Shown piece after piece: positions 1-6,246 of a DNA stretch of 9,506 nt. Numbering within the stretch: the stretch's first letter is position 1; every line of letters begins with the position of its first letter. The stretch is from Deltaproteobacteria bacterium (GTDB taxonomy: Bacteria > UBA10199 > JACPAL01 > JACOUP01), in contig JAUSKE010000090.1 in assembly GCA_030649435.1 (NCBI GenBank), positions 1 to 9,506 on the forward strand. Reading direction: 5' to 3'. The notes beneath the pieces are model-generated. The model did no database searches. It was not told the DNA's origin and saw only the letters and a list, made by a program, of their open reading frames with translations. Both the position numbers and the translations under genes were made by a program.

Positions 1-74
1 CGATGATCAGACCACCGATGGATTAAAAAAAGAGAGACGAGGAACAAGGCCAAGAGGAGATAATCCCGCTTCAT
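1..74 (-). CDS. 5' end of a divergent gene for a membrane-anchored or exported protein (partial)
   Basis: An ATG at 74 opens a minus-strand frame that stays open for 24 codons to the window edge. The peptide starts MKRDYLLLALFLVSLFLIHR. Its charged start (K2, R3) is followed by about 13 hydrophobic residues (5-18) and then H-R-W, which is the pattern of a signal anchor or uncleaved signal peptide. No lipobox cysteine appears in the visible part. A clear Shine-Dalgarno AAAAGGA lies at 87-81, 6 bases before the ATG, which supports this being a real start. The gene is divergent from ilvA with 44 bases between the two starts, so both promoters must be compact or lie inside the neighbouring coding region. 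Too little is visible to assign a family. Confidence 0.6.
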   Translation of the reverse strand, partial: MKRDYLLLALFLVSLFLIHRWSDH

Positions 75-80
75 AGATAG

Positions 81-87
81 TCCTTTT
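81..87 (-). promoter_or_regulatory. Shine-Dalgarno of the divergent partial gene
   Basis: Read on the minus strand this is AAAAGGA, 6 bases upstream of the ATG at 74. It is one of the few canonical ribosome binding sites in the window and is the main evidence that the short left-edge frame is a gene. Confidence 0.6.
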
Positions 88-118
88 AAAGCAGTTGAAA
101 AAATAGTAAACAGCAAAA

Positions 119-1645
119 ATGCGCCCGAAGCTACCGACCACCAATCCATTTGTACGGCAGGTTCTCTCCTCGCGCGTTTATGATGTCGCGCAGCACACCC
201 CGTTAGATTTTGCCAAAAATCTTTCCAAGGCTTGCGGCAATTCGATCTATCTGAAGCGGGAGGACCTTCAGCCAATTTTTTCGTTTAAAATTCGCGGGGC
301 CTACAACAAAATCTCTCATCTTTCGGCAAAGCAAAGACAAAAAGGGATCATCTGTGCCTCAGCCGGAAATCATGCCCAGGGGGTCGCCTTTTCGGCACAG
401 AAACTGAAAATTCCGGCGATCATTGTGATGCCAAGGACAACCGCCGAGATCAAACTTAATGCCGTAAAACAGTACGGCGCCAAAATTATCCTGAAGGGAG
501 ATACTTATACAGAAGCGGCGGATTACAGTCTTCGATTGGCTAAAAAGATGGGGAAGGTTTTCATCCATGCCTTTGATGACCCTCTCATTATTGCCGGACA
601 GGGAACCATTGGCCACGAATTGATTCAGGACTGTCCCGAGATGGATTATGTCTTTGTCCCGATTGGCGGTGGCGGTCTTATCTCCGGGATTGCACGGTTT
701 ATTAAAGCACTCCGTCCGGGGGTTTCGATCATTGGCGTGGAACCCGAGGACAGTGACGCCATGAGTCGTTCCGTTTCAACCGGACGCCGCATCCGTTTAA
801 AGAAGGTCGGCACTTTTGCCGACGGTGTCGCTGTGAGCCAGGTGGGACGACTCACCCTCCCCCTCACCCGCCGCTTTGTGGATGATTTTGTGACCGTTTC
901 CACGGATGAAATCTGTTCTGCCATGAAAAATATTTACGAGGATACACGAACGCTTGTCGAACCGACAGGAGCTCTGGCGGTGGCGGGTCTTAAAAAATAT
1001 AGTCTAAACCGTAAGCTTAAAGGGAAGAGGCTGGTGGCGATCAACACCGGGGCCAACATGAATTTTGACCGGTTGCAATTTGTGGCTGAGCGAACTTTGA
1101 CCGGTGAAAAAAAGGAGGCTCTGTTTGCCATCACCATTGAGGAAAAACCGGGGGCGTTAAAAGATTTTTGTCGCCGAATTATTAAAGACCGCAACATTAC
1201 TGAATTCAACTACCGGATCATGGACCGGACCGCGGCACATATTTTTGTGGGGATTGGGGTCAATAATGAGGAGGCTAGAGAAAAATTCTGTCGGCTTCTT
1301 AAAAAACAAGGTTTTCACTTTAAGGACCTGACCGATAATGAACTGGCGAAAAATCATATCCGCCATATGGTTGGTGGTCGGTCGAGAGAGGCAAAAAATG
1401 AGGTCCTCTACCGGTTTCAGTTTCCAGAACGCCCCAAGGCGCTCGCCAACTTTTTAAACAAGATGAGTGCCAGCTGGAATATCTCGCTATTCCATTACCG
1501 CTCTCATGGGAGTGATTTTGGTAGGGTCTTGGTTGGTTTGGAGATCCCCAAAGAGGACAGCAAGAAATTCCACCATTTTCTAAAATTGCTGAACTACAGT
1601 TACACCGTCGAAACCAGCAATCCGGCGTACCAATTATTTTTGTAG
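119..1645 (+). CDS. ilvA: Threonine ammonia-lyase, biosynthetic long form
   Basis: PLP-dependent threonine dehydratase: it converts L-threonine to 2-oxobutanoate and ammonia, the first committed step to isoleucine, in the cytoplasm. The 508 residues match the E. coli-type enzyme (about 514) along the whole length. The PLP-lysine motif SFKIRGAY has K57, SAGNHAQG is at 81-88 and holds the cofactor or substrate carboxylate, and the glycine loop GGGG that binds the PLP phosphate is at 183-186. The C-terminal part has two ACT-like domains (about 334-405 and 428-500), the site of isoleucine inhibition and valine activation in known enzymes. Highly conserved segments there include TEFNYR (361-366), MVGGR (417-421) and ISLFHYRSHG (455-464). 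Where E. coli has Ser315 contacting the PLP ring nitrogen, this protein has Thr310 (TGANMNF). The ATG is the only sensible start because an in-frame stop lies at 107-109. No good Shine-Dalgarno precedes it. Confidence 0.97.
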   Translation: MRPKLPTTNPFVRQVLSSRVYDVAQHTPLDFAKNLSKACGNSIYLKREDLQPIFSFKIRGAYNKISHLSAKQRQKGIICASAGNHAQGVAFSAQKLKIPAIIVMPRTTAEIKLNAVKQYGAKIILKGDTYTEAADYSLRLAKKMGKVFIHAFDDPLIIAGQGTIGHELIQDCPEMDYVFVPIGGGGLISGIARFIKALRPGVSIIGVEPEDSDAMSRSVSTGRRIRLKKVGTFADGVAVSQVGRLTLPLTRRFVDDFVTVSTDEICSAMKNIYEDTRTLVEPTGALAVAGLKKYSLNRKLKGKRLVAINTGANMNFDRLQFVAERTLTGEKKEALFAITIEEKPGALKDFCRRIIKDRNITEFNYRIMDRTAAHIFVGIGVNNEEAREKFCRLLKKQGFHFKDLTDNELAKNHIRHMVGGRSREAKNEVLYRFQFPERPKALANFLNKMSASWNISLFHYRSHGSDFGRVLVGLEIPKEDSKKFHHFLKLLNYSYTVETSNPAYQLFL

Positions 1646-1652
1646 GATTATT

Positions 1653-2864
1653 TTATTTGTCCAACCCAAACGCCTTGTGTAGGGCGCGGACAGCCTTTTC
1701 GGTATCCTTTTCATGAATAACGACGGAGATCTTGATCTCTGAGGTGGCGATCATCTGGATATTGATCCCCTCCTTGGCAAGTGTGGCAAAGGTCTGGCTG
1801 GCGACACCGGCGTGCGATCGCATCCCAACACCGATGACCGAAACCTTGGCGATTTTCTCATCGGCCTCGATTTTTTCAGACCCAAGTTCCTTCGCTATCT
1901 GGGTGGTGAGTGAGAGCGCCTTTTTGAGATCGCTCCTGGGAACTGTAAAGGTGATGTCGGTGAAGCCGTCTTCGCTGACGTTCTGAATAATCATGTCGAC
2001 ATTGATGTTGGCGCCGCTAATGGTCGTAAAAAGTTTTGAGGCGATCCCGGGGCGGTCGGCCAGATGCCGGACGGCAATCTTTGCCTCATTCTTGTCATGG
2101 GCAACCCCGGAAACAACGACTTCTTCCATCGACGAATCTTCCTTGGTGACCAAAGTACCCTCCTCATTATTGAAAGATGACTTGACCCACAACGGCACGT
2201 TATATTTTGCAGCAATCTCAACCGATCGGATTTGCAAAACCTTGGCCCCCAAAGAAGACATCTCCAGCATCTCTTCGTAGGAAATTTTGGATAGCCTTTG
2301 GGCCGAGGGGACAATCCGCGGGTCGGCGGTGTAGACCCCGTCGACATCGGTATAAATTTCGCAGGCATCCGCATTGAGTGCAGCCGCCAGGGCCACAGCG
2401 GTAGTGTCCGAGCCGCCACGGCCGAGGGTGGTAATGTTCCCCTCCTCGTCGATCCCCTGAAAACCGGCGACAACGGCGATATGCCCCTTGGCGAGTTCGC
2501 GACGGATCAGGTCGGCATCGATGCTCTTGATTCTCGCCTTCGAAAAGGCGTTGTCGGTGATGATCCGAAGTTGGTGCCCCAAAAAGGAACGGGCCGGCAC
2601 GCCCATGTTGCGAATCGCCAGAGCCAGCAGGGCAATGGTCACCTGTTCACCGGTGGAGACAAGCATGTCGTATTCGCGGCCATCCGGCTCCTCTGAAATC
2701 TTGCTTGCCAGATCCACGAGACGATTCGTCTCCCCCGCCATCGCGGAAACAACGACGATAATATCGTGCCCCTCTTTTTTGGAGGCGATGACCCTCTTGG
2801 CAACATTCCGGATCCGATCGGTATCGCCAACCGAGGTCCCGCCATATTTTTGGATAATCAGCAT
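1653..2864 (-). CDS. lysC: Aspartate kinase, monofunctional, ACT-regulated
   Basis: Phosphorylates L-aspartate with ATP, opening the pathway to lysine or diaminopimelate, threonine, methionine and, through threonine, isoleucine. The 403-residue length fits the monofunctional alpha-type enzyme (B. subtilis 408). The N-terminal amino-acid-kinase domain begins with KYGGTSVGD (6-14). GRGGSDTTA (148-156) and YTDVDGVYTADPR (171-183) form the substrate and nucleotide sites. Two ACT domains follow: about 262-335, with DRPGIASKLF and GANINVDM, and about 340-403, with GVGMRSHAGVASQTF and IATSEIKISVV. These bind end-product inhibitors, but which ones cannot be read from sequence. There is no homoserine dehydrogenase fusion. 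The start is supported by AAAAGGA at 2880-2874. It lies 64 bases downstream of tsaE, the largest gap in the cluster, so it may also have its own regulation. It is convergent with ilvA. Confidence 0.97.
   Translation of the reverse strand: MLIIQKYGGTSVGDTDRIRNVAKRVIASKKEGHDIIVVVSAMAGETNRLVDLASKISEEPDGREYDMLVSTGEQVTIALLALAIRNMGVPARSFLGHQLRIITDNAFSKARIKSIDADLIRRELAKGHIAVVAGFQGIDEEGNITTLGRGGSDTTAVALAAALNADACEIYTDVDGVYTADPRIVPSAQRLSKISYEEMLEMSSLGAKVLQIRSVEIAAKYNVPLWVKSSFNNEEGTLVTKEDSSMEEVVVSGVAHDKNEAKIAVRHLADRPGIASKLFTTISGANINVDMIIQNVSEDGFTDITFTVPRSDLKKALSLTTQIAKELGSEKIEADEKIAKVSVIGVGMRSHAGVASQTFATLAKEGINIQMIATSEIKISVVIHEKDTEKAVRALHKAFGLDK
2127..2144 (-). promoter_or_regulatory. Internal ribosome binding site and start codon for a lysC beta subunit
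   Basis: Inside lysC, on the coding strand, AAGGAAG (2144-2138) sits 8 bases before an in-frame ATG at 2129-2127, which encodes Met246 (MEEVVVSGVA). Translation from here would give a 158-residue protein consisting of the two ACT domains only. Known class-II aspartate kinases (B. subtilis, Corynebacterium) make a beta subunit from just such an in-frame internal start. From its published size of about 163 of 408 residues, the B. subtilis start also falls at about Met246. The position and spacing are seen in the sequence, while use of the site is inferred. Confidence 0.7.
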
Positions 2865-2873
2865 TAATGAAGG

Positions 2874-2880
2874 TCCTTTT
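2874..2880 (-). promoter_or_regulatory. Shine-Dalgarno of lysC
   Basis: AAAAGGA on the minus strand, 9 bases before the lysC ATG at 2864. It is the clearest ribosome binding site at a gene start in the minus-strand cluster. This agrees with lysC being the one gene near the 3' end that is not coupled to its upstream neighbour by overlap. Confidence 0.65.
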
Positions 2881-2889
2881 TTACTAACG

Positions 2890-2920
2890 CCCCCTAGCCC
2901 CCTCTTACCCTAAGAGGGGG
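2890..2920. repeat. REP-like palindrome with C-rich leader in the tsaE-lysC gap
   Basis: On the plus strand a CCCCC run (2890-2894) and a TAG spacer lead into CCCCCTCTTA (2898-2907), loop CCC, then TAAGAGGGGG (2911-2920). The 10-bp stem is perfect. Neither strand has a T-run after the stem, so it is not a standard intrinsic terminator for either direction. The layout (C-run, short T/A-rich spacer, C-rich/G-rich palindrome) matches the element inside nnrD at 3683-3717, in the same orientation. That suggests a dispersed short repeat. In the minus-strand transcript the hairpin would lie between the tsaE stop and the lysC ribosome binding site. Confidence 0.6.
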
Positions 2921-2928
2921 TACATCAG

Positions 2929-3354
2929 TCAATCATTTTTGAAGAAGAGTTCCAGGCTCCGAGTTGTCTCTGAAACTGTGGTAAAGGTGATGAGGGAGAT
3001 CCTCTTCTGCTCCTCGGCTGGCAGTCTCTCCGGCCATTCGATGACCGAGATCCCCTTCCCTTCCCAATACTCCTCCCACCCCAAATTTTTTAGTTCGTTC
3101 GGAGACTCCAGACGATAAAGATCAAAATGATACAGAGGGACCTCTCCCTCGTATTCGTTCAAAAGGGTGAAAGTCGGAGAGTTTACGTAATATTTTTTAG
3201 AAATGCCAAGCCCCTCTGCCAGACCTTGAACAAACGTGGTCTTGCCGCTACCAAGATCTCCCTTTAATCCCAGGATTGTCCCCGGTTTTAATTTCGGGGC
3301 AAGCTCGCGGGCGATTTTTCTTGTTTCTTCGGGGGAATGGGAGATCAGGATCAT
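2929..3354 (-). CDS. tsaE: tRNA threonylcarbamoyladenosine biosynthesis ATPase TsaE
   Basis: P-loop ATPase that works with TsaB and TsaD to put threonylcarbamoyl on A37 of ANN-decoding tRNAs. Its ATP hydrolysis resets the TsaBD complex. The 141-residue size is typical. Walker A is GDLGSGKT (32-39). SPTFTLLNEY (59-68) is the conserved threonine-containing switch-like loop of the family. YHFDLYR (75-81) carries the conserved aspartate, and IEWPER (105-110) is the family's C-terminal signature. The ATG at 3354 overlaps the nnrD stop as ATGA. No Shine-Dalgarno precedes it, so translation is probably coupled to nnrD. The neighbour order nnrD-tsaE is common across bacteria. Confidence 0.96.
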   Translation of the reverse strand: MILISHSPEETRKIARELAPKLKPGTILGLKGDLGSGKTTFVQGLAEGLGISKKYYVNSPTFTLLNEYEGEVPLYHFDLYRLESPNELKNLGWEEYWEGKGISVIEWPERLPAEEQKRISLITFTTVSETTRSLELFFKND

Positions 3355-4196
3355 GGTTTTACAATATTTTTTATCGTGTATGGAATTTGTTCAATCAGAT
3401 CACCCGCCAAAAGACCACGATCTCCTTTTTTGCGGGCCAGTTGATCTCCTGCCAGGCCGTGAAGATAGACCGCTGCGAGAACCGCCTTTTCTACTGGCAT
3501 TTTTTGGCCAATCAGACTGGCGATGATCCCGGTCAAAACATCCCCCATGCCGGCGGTCGCCATCGCTGGATTACCGGTCGGGTTGACGAAAACCTTTCCG
3601 GCGGGTGTGGCGATAACGGTTCGGTTTCCTTTGAGGACGAGGAAACAATGATGTTTAACAGCAAATTGGCGGGCTATGGTCACCCTCCCCTTAATCCCCT
3701 CCCATCGAGGGAGGGGAGAATTAGTGAGTCGAGCCATCTCACCCGGGTGTGGGGTGAGGATGGTTGGGAACTTCCTTTCCTTCAATCCTTTCAATTTTTT
3801 TAACGCCAAACAATTCAATCCATCGGCATCGATGACGAGCGGTCCCTTAAAAGAAAGAAGCCTTGTGACAAGCGAAACGGCCCCTTTTCCGGTGCCGAGG
3901 CCAGGCCCAACGGCAACAATGGTTTTGTTTTGTAGAGGTAGTTTGTGAGATGGCCAGGGAGAATACATCACCTCCAAAAGCCCCTTGGGGATTTTTTTGT
4001 ACGCCTTGTCCGGCAAGGCAAGGGTTACCAGGCCTGAACCACTCCGGAGCGCAGCTTTAGCTGTCATCAAGGCCGCTCCCAACTTGCCGACAGAGCCGGC
4101 AACGACTAAAAGGTGGCCGTAGTCTCCTTTGTGAGAGTTCTTTTGACGAGGAGAGAAGAAAGATCGAATCTGTTTTTTGGTGATCAGGGAGCTCAC
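3351..4196 (-). CDS. nnrD: ADP-dependent NAD(P)H-hydrate dehydratase, stand-alone
   Basis: Repairs damaged NAD(P)H hydrates by ADP- or ATP-dependent dehydration, working on the S-epimer that the partner epimerase NnrE supplies. The 281 residues cover only the ribokinase-like dehydratase domain. The N-terminal NnrE half found in fused YjeF-type proteins is absent. Visible motifs are HKGDYGHLLVVAGS (22-35), GPGLGTGKG (97-105), DADGLN (123-128), LTPHPGEMARL (147-157), VLKG (187-190) and NPTGNPAMATAGMGDVLTG (205-223), with the last holding the catalytic aspartate region. HGLAGD is at 246-251. Residues 159-172 (NSPLPRWEGIKGRV) are unlike the family and are encoded by a palindromic repeat at 3683-3717. 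The start is GTG at 4196, overlapping the pdxJ stop as GTGA. Confidence is high for the family, and lower that the enzyme is unaffected by the repeat. Confidence 0.94.
   Translation of the reverse strand: MSSLITKKQIRSFFSPRQKNSHKGDYGHLLVVAGSVGKLGAALMTAKAALRSGSGLVTLALPDKAYKKIPKGLLEVMYSPWPSHKLPLQNKTIVAVGPGLGTGKGAVSLVTRLLSFKGPLVIDADGLNCLALKKLKGLKERKFPTILTPHPGEMARLTNSPLPRWEGIKGRVTIARQFAVKHHCFLVLKGNRTVIATPAGKVFVNPTGNPAMATAGMGDVLTGIIASLIGQKMPVEKAVLAAVYLHGLAGDQLARKKGDRGLLAGDLIEQIPYTIKNIVKP
3683..3717. repeat. REP-like palindrome embedded in the nnrD reading frame
   Basis: On the plus strand a C-rich leader (CCCTCCCC, 3683-3690) and TTAAT spacer precede TCCCCTCCC (3695-3703), loop ATCGA, then GGGAGGGGA (3709-3717). 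The 9-bp stem is perfect. The element lies wholly within nnrD and is read in frame on the minus strand, giving the peptide SPLPRWEGIKGR. Its architecture matches the intergenic element at 2890-2920, about 790 bases away and in the same orientation. Confidence 0.65.
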
Positions 4197-4897
4197 CGAA
4201 CGAGTTCCCGCATTTCCCGAACCGCCTGTTCGAATCCAACAAAAATGGCCCGAGCCACAATCGCATGACCGATGTTGAACTCTTCAATCTCCCGGATGGC
4301 AGCAACAGACTTGGTATTCTGGTAATGAAGGCCATGGCCGGCGGCGACATAAAGGCCGATCTCTTTTCCCTTGAGCGCCGCGGTTCGAATTCTTTCGAGT
4401 TCAAGGGAACCATTTTTGGCATCGGCATACTGACCGGTATGGATCTCGATGGCATCGGCCCCAAGTTCTCGACTTTCTTCCACCTGAGAAAGATCGGGAT
4501 CAATGAAGAGGCTGACACGGATCCCCCCTTTTTTAAGTTCCTCAATCTGTTTTTTTAGTTTTTTTCGAACAGCACGAACATCCAATCCCCCTTCGGTCGT
4601 GAGCTCTTTTCTCTTTTCAGGGACGAAGGTAACCGTATTGGGACGAACATCGAGGGCAATTTTGATCATCTCATCGGTGACCGCCATCTCCAAATTTAGT
4701 TCGGTCTGAACTGTGTGTCGGAGCGTTCGAACATCGTGATCCTGAATATGGCGCCGGTCCTCGCGCAGGTGGACGGTAATCTGATCCGCCCCTCCCTTCT
4801 CAGCGGCGACTGCGGCCGCGGCAGGGTCAGGGTATTTTGTCCCTCGTGCCTGCCTGAGGGTTGCTACATGATCAATATTGACACCGAGGCGAGCCAT
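4193..4897 (-). CDS. pdxJ: Pyridoxine 5'-phosphate synthase
   Basis: Final ring-closing step of the DXP-dependent vitamin B6 pathway: condenses 1-deoxyxylulose 5-phosphate with 3-amino-2-oxopropyl phosphate (made through PdxA) to pyridoxine 5'-phosphate, in a TIM barrel. From the ATG at 4897 it has 234 residues, the normal size. Family blocks in order are GVNIDHVATLRQARGTKYPD (5-24), DQITVHLREDRRHI (38-51), NLEMA (68-72), ELTTEGGLD (98-106), SLFIDPD (129-135), EIHTGQYA (151-158), AAGHGLHYQN (185-194) and IGHAIVARA (209-217). The likely catalytic residues His43, Glu70, Glu102 and His188 are present. A TTG one codon upstream (4900) is possible. I chose ATG because PdxJ proteins normally start just ahead of GVNIDH and because the TGATG junction with glmM is a standard coupled stop-start. 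The gene ends in a GTGA overlap with nnrD. Confidence 0.96.
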   Translation of the reverse strand: MARLGVNIDHVATLRQARGTKYPDPAAAAVAAEKGGADQITVHLREDRRHIQDHDVRTLRHTVQTELNLEMAVTDEMIKIALDVRPNTVTFVPEKRKELTTEGGLDVRAVRKKLKKQIEELKKGGIRVSLFIDPDLSQVEESRELGADAIEIHTGQYADAKNGSLELERIRTAALKGKEIGLYVAAGHGLHYQNTKSVAAIREIEEFNIGHAIVARAIFVGFEQAVREMRELVR

Positions 4898-6246
4898 CAA
4901 CTGAGGTTTTTTTCAATGCAACCGGCAAGATCCCTGGCGAGCCGTTCGATCTGCTCAGGCTTGACCCCTTCAACCATGACCCTAGCCACCGGTTCGGTTC
5001 CAGAGTAGCGGAGGAGAAGCCTCCCTGTTTCACCAAGTTCTCGTTCGATCTTTTGGATTTCTTTATGAACCTCAGGGACCTTATCAAATTCGGTCTTCAA
5101 CCGGACCGGCACGTTTAAAAGGACCTGTGGGTAAGGGGTAAAAACCTTGGCTAGTTCGGAGAGAGGCTTGCCTTCTTCCAAAAGGAGGGCCAGGAGTTGC
5201 AGGGCGGCGAGCATGCCGTCGCCGGTGGTTGAGTAATCGAGAAAGATCAAGTGACCCGACTGTTCACCACCAAAATTGTATCCGCCTCTTCGCATTTCGG
5301 AGGCGACATAACGGTCACCAACATCTGAACGGATGACCTTCCCTCCCCACGACTGAACCAGATGATCGAGCGCAAGGCTGCTCATCACTGTCGTCACCAA
5401 TGTTTTTTTGGCGAGCCGCTCCTGTTTGAGAAGATGGCGTGTGAGGAGCGCCATGATCGCATCCCCATGAACCACCTCCCCTTTTTCATCACAGACGACA
5501 ACACGATCGGCATCCCCATCGAGGGCAATACCAAGATTTGCTTTTTCCCGTTTCACCGTTTCCTGCATTTTTTCAGGAGAAAGGGCACCGGCATGATCAT
5601 TGATATTGGTGCCATTCGGGGTTACGCCAAGACGAATCACCTCGGCACCGAGCTCTTCAAGGATGGCGGGTGCGACAACATAGCCAGCCCCATGGGCACA
5701 ATCGAGAACGATTTTGATCCCTTCCAGAGTGAGTCCCGATGGAAAAAGTCCCTTGATGTAAGAAATATACCGGCCACTGGCATCATCGACACGAAACGCC
5801 TTGCCGATATGGTTGGCGGTCGGTCGGAGTGAATCGATATCTTTTGTAAAAACGAGTTGTTCAATCTCAAGTTCCTTTTCATCCGGCAGTTTGAAACCGC
5901 TGCCGTCAAAAAACTTGATGCCGTTATCCTGATACGGATTATGTGAGGCCGAGATCACGACACCGGCGTCGGCCCGCATGGAGTGAGTGAGAAAGGCAAT
6001 TGCGGGGGTTGGCATTGGTCCGACCAAAAGGACATCCGAACCCATCGAGCAGATCCCTGAAGCGAGCGCTGTTTCGAGCATATAACCGGAGAGTCGGGTA
6101 TCCTTGCCAATCACAATCCGGTGACGACGGTGATGATTCTTGGAAACATGGGCAATCGCTCGTCCGAGTGAAAGAGCAACCTCCGCCGTCATCGGGTAGA
6201 TGTTGGCCGTCCCACGAACACCATCGGTTCCAAACAGTTTTCTCAT
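4897..6246 (-). CDS. glmM: Phosphoglucosamine mutase
   Basis: Interconverts glucosamine 6-phosphate and glucosamine 1-phosphate, the step before UDP-GlcNAc and so before peptidoglycan and lipopolysaccharide. The 449 residues fit the family (about 445). It opens with the typical LFGTDGVRG (4-12). The phospho-serine loop SASHNP (99-104) has S101, the metal-binding loop is DGDADR (243-248), the sugar-binding loop is GEQSGH (327-332), and the phosphate-binding loop RYSGTEP (413-419) lies in the C-terminal domain. The start is ATG at 6246, with no convincing Shine-Dalgarno in the 29 bases after the folP stop. The stop TGA is shared with the pdxJ start as TGATG. In related clusters I know, cdaA and ybbR sit directly upstream of glmM, and here folP is adjacent instead. 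Confidence 0.97.
   Translation of the reverse strand: MRKLFGTDGVRGTANIYPMTAEVALSLGRAIAHVSKNHHRRHRIVIGKDTRLSGYMLETALASGICSMGSDVLLVGPMPTPAIAFLTHSMRADAGVVISASHNPYQDNGIKFFDGSGFKLPDEKELEIEQLVFTKDIDSLRPTANHIGKAFRVDDASGRYISYIKGLFPSGLTLEGIKIVLDCAHGAGYVVAPAILEELGAEVIRLGVTPNGTNINDHAGALSPEKMQETVKREKANLGIALDGDADRVVVCDEKGEVVHGDAIMALLTRHLLKQERLAKKTLVTTVMSSLALDHLVQSWGGKVIRSDVGDRYVASEMRRGGYNFGGEQSGHLIFLDYSTTGDGMLAALQLLALLLEEGKPLSELAKVFTPYPQVLLNVPVRLKTEFDKVPEVHKEIQKIERELGETGRLLLRYSGTEPVARVMVEGVKPEQIERLARDLAGCIEKNLS

Noticed and set aside
75..118. Promoters for the divergent pair (TTGAAA at 95-100 on plus; TACTAT at 108-103 on minus).
   Set aside because: The plus-strand box would put its -10 inside ilvA, and the minus-strand -10 has no good -35 at the right distance. 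I cannot support either.
841..876. C-rich stretch in ilvA (CACCCTCCCCCTCACCC) resembling the leader of the palindromic repeats.
   Set aside because: It has no G-rich return arm. The encoded residues align with E. coli IlvA without an insertion, so it is normal coding sequence.
1991..2473. Second minus-strand frame of 160 codons inside lysC.
   Set aside because: It is a shifted frame of lysC itself, rich in R, P and S as frame shadows often are. The lysC frame is intact across it.
2890..2910. G-quadruplex on the minus strand.
   Set aside because: Only three runs of three or more G are present (5, 5 and 3). A fourth would have to come from the opposite arm of the hairpin. The perfect stem explains the sequence better.
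2890..2920. Intrinsic terminator between tsaE and lysC.
   Set aside because: The stem is strong, but neither strand has a T-run following it. The sequence after it on the minus strand leads straight to an A-rich stretch and the lysC ribosome binding site. A repeat is a better reading.
3276..3803. Plus-strand open frame of 175 codons spanning tsaE and nnrD.
   Set aside because: Both minus-strand genes it covers are well-conserved families. The translated peptide shows no domain.
4898..4900. TTG as the pdxJ start, one codon upstream of the ATG.
   Set aside because: It would add a single residue. ATG is the stronger codon, gives the usual PdxJ N-terminus and forms a TGATG junction with glmM.
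5362..5832. Plus-strand open frame of 156 codons opposite glmM.
   Set aside because: It lies entirely antisense to conserved glmM codons, its product has no recognisable motif, and it is a by-product of the glmM reading frame.
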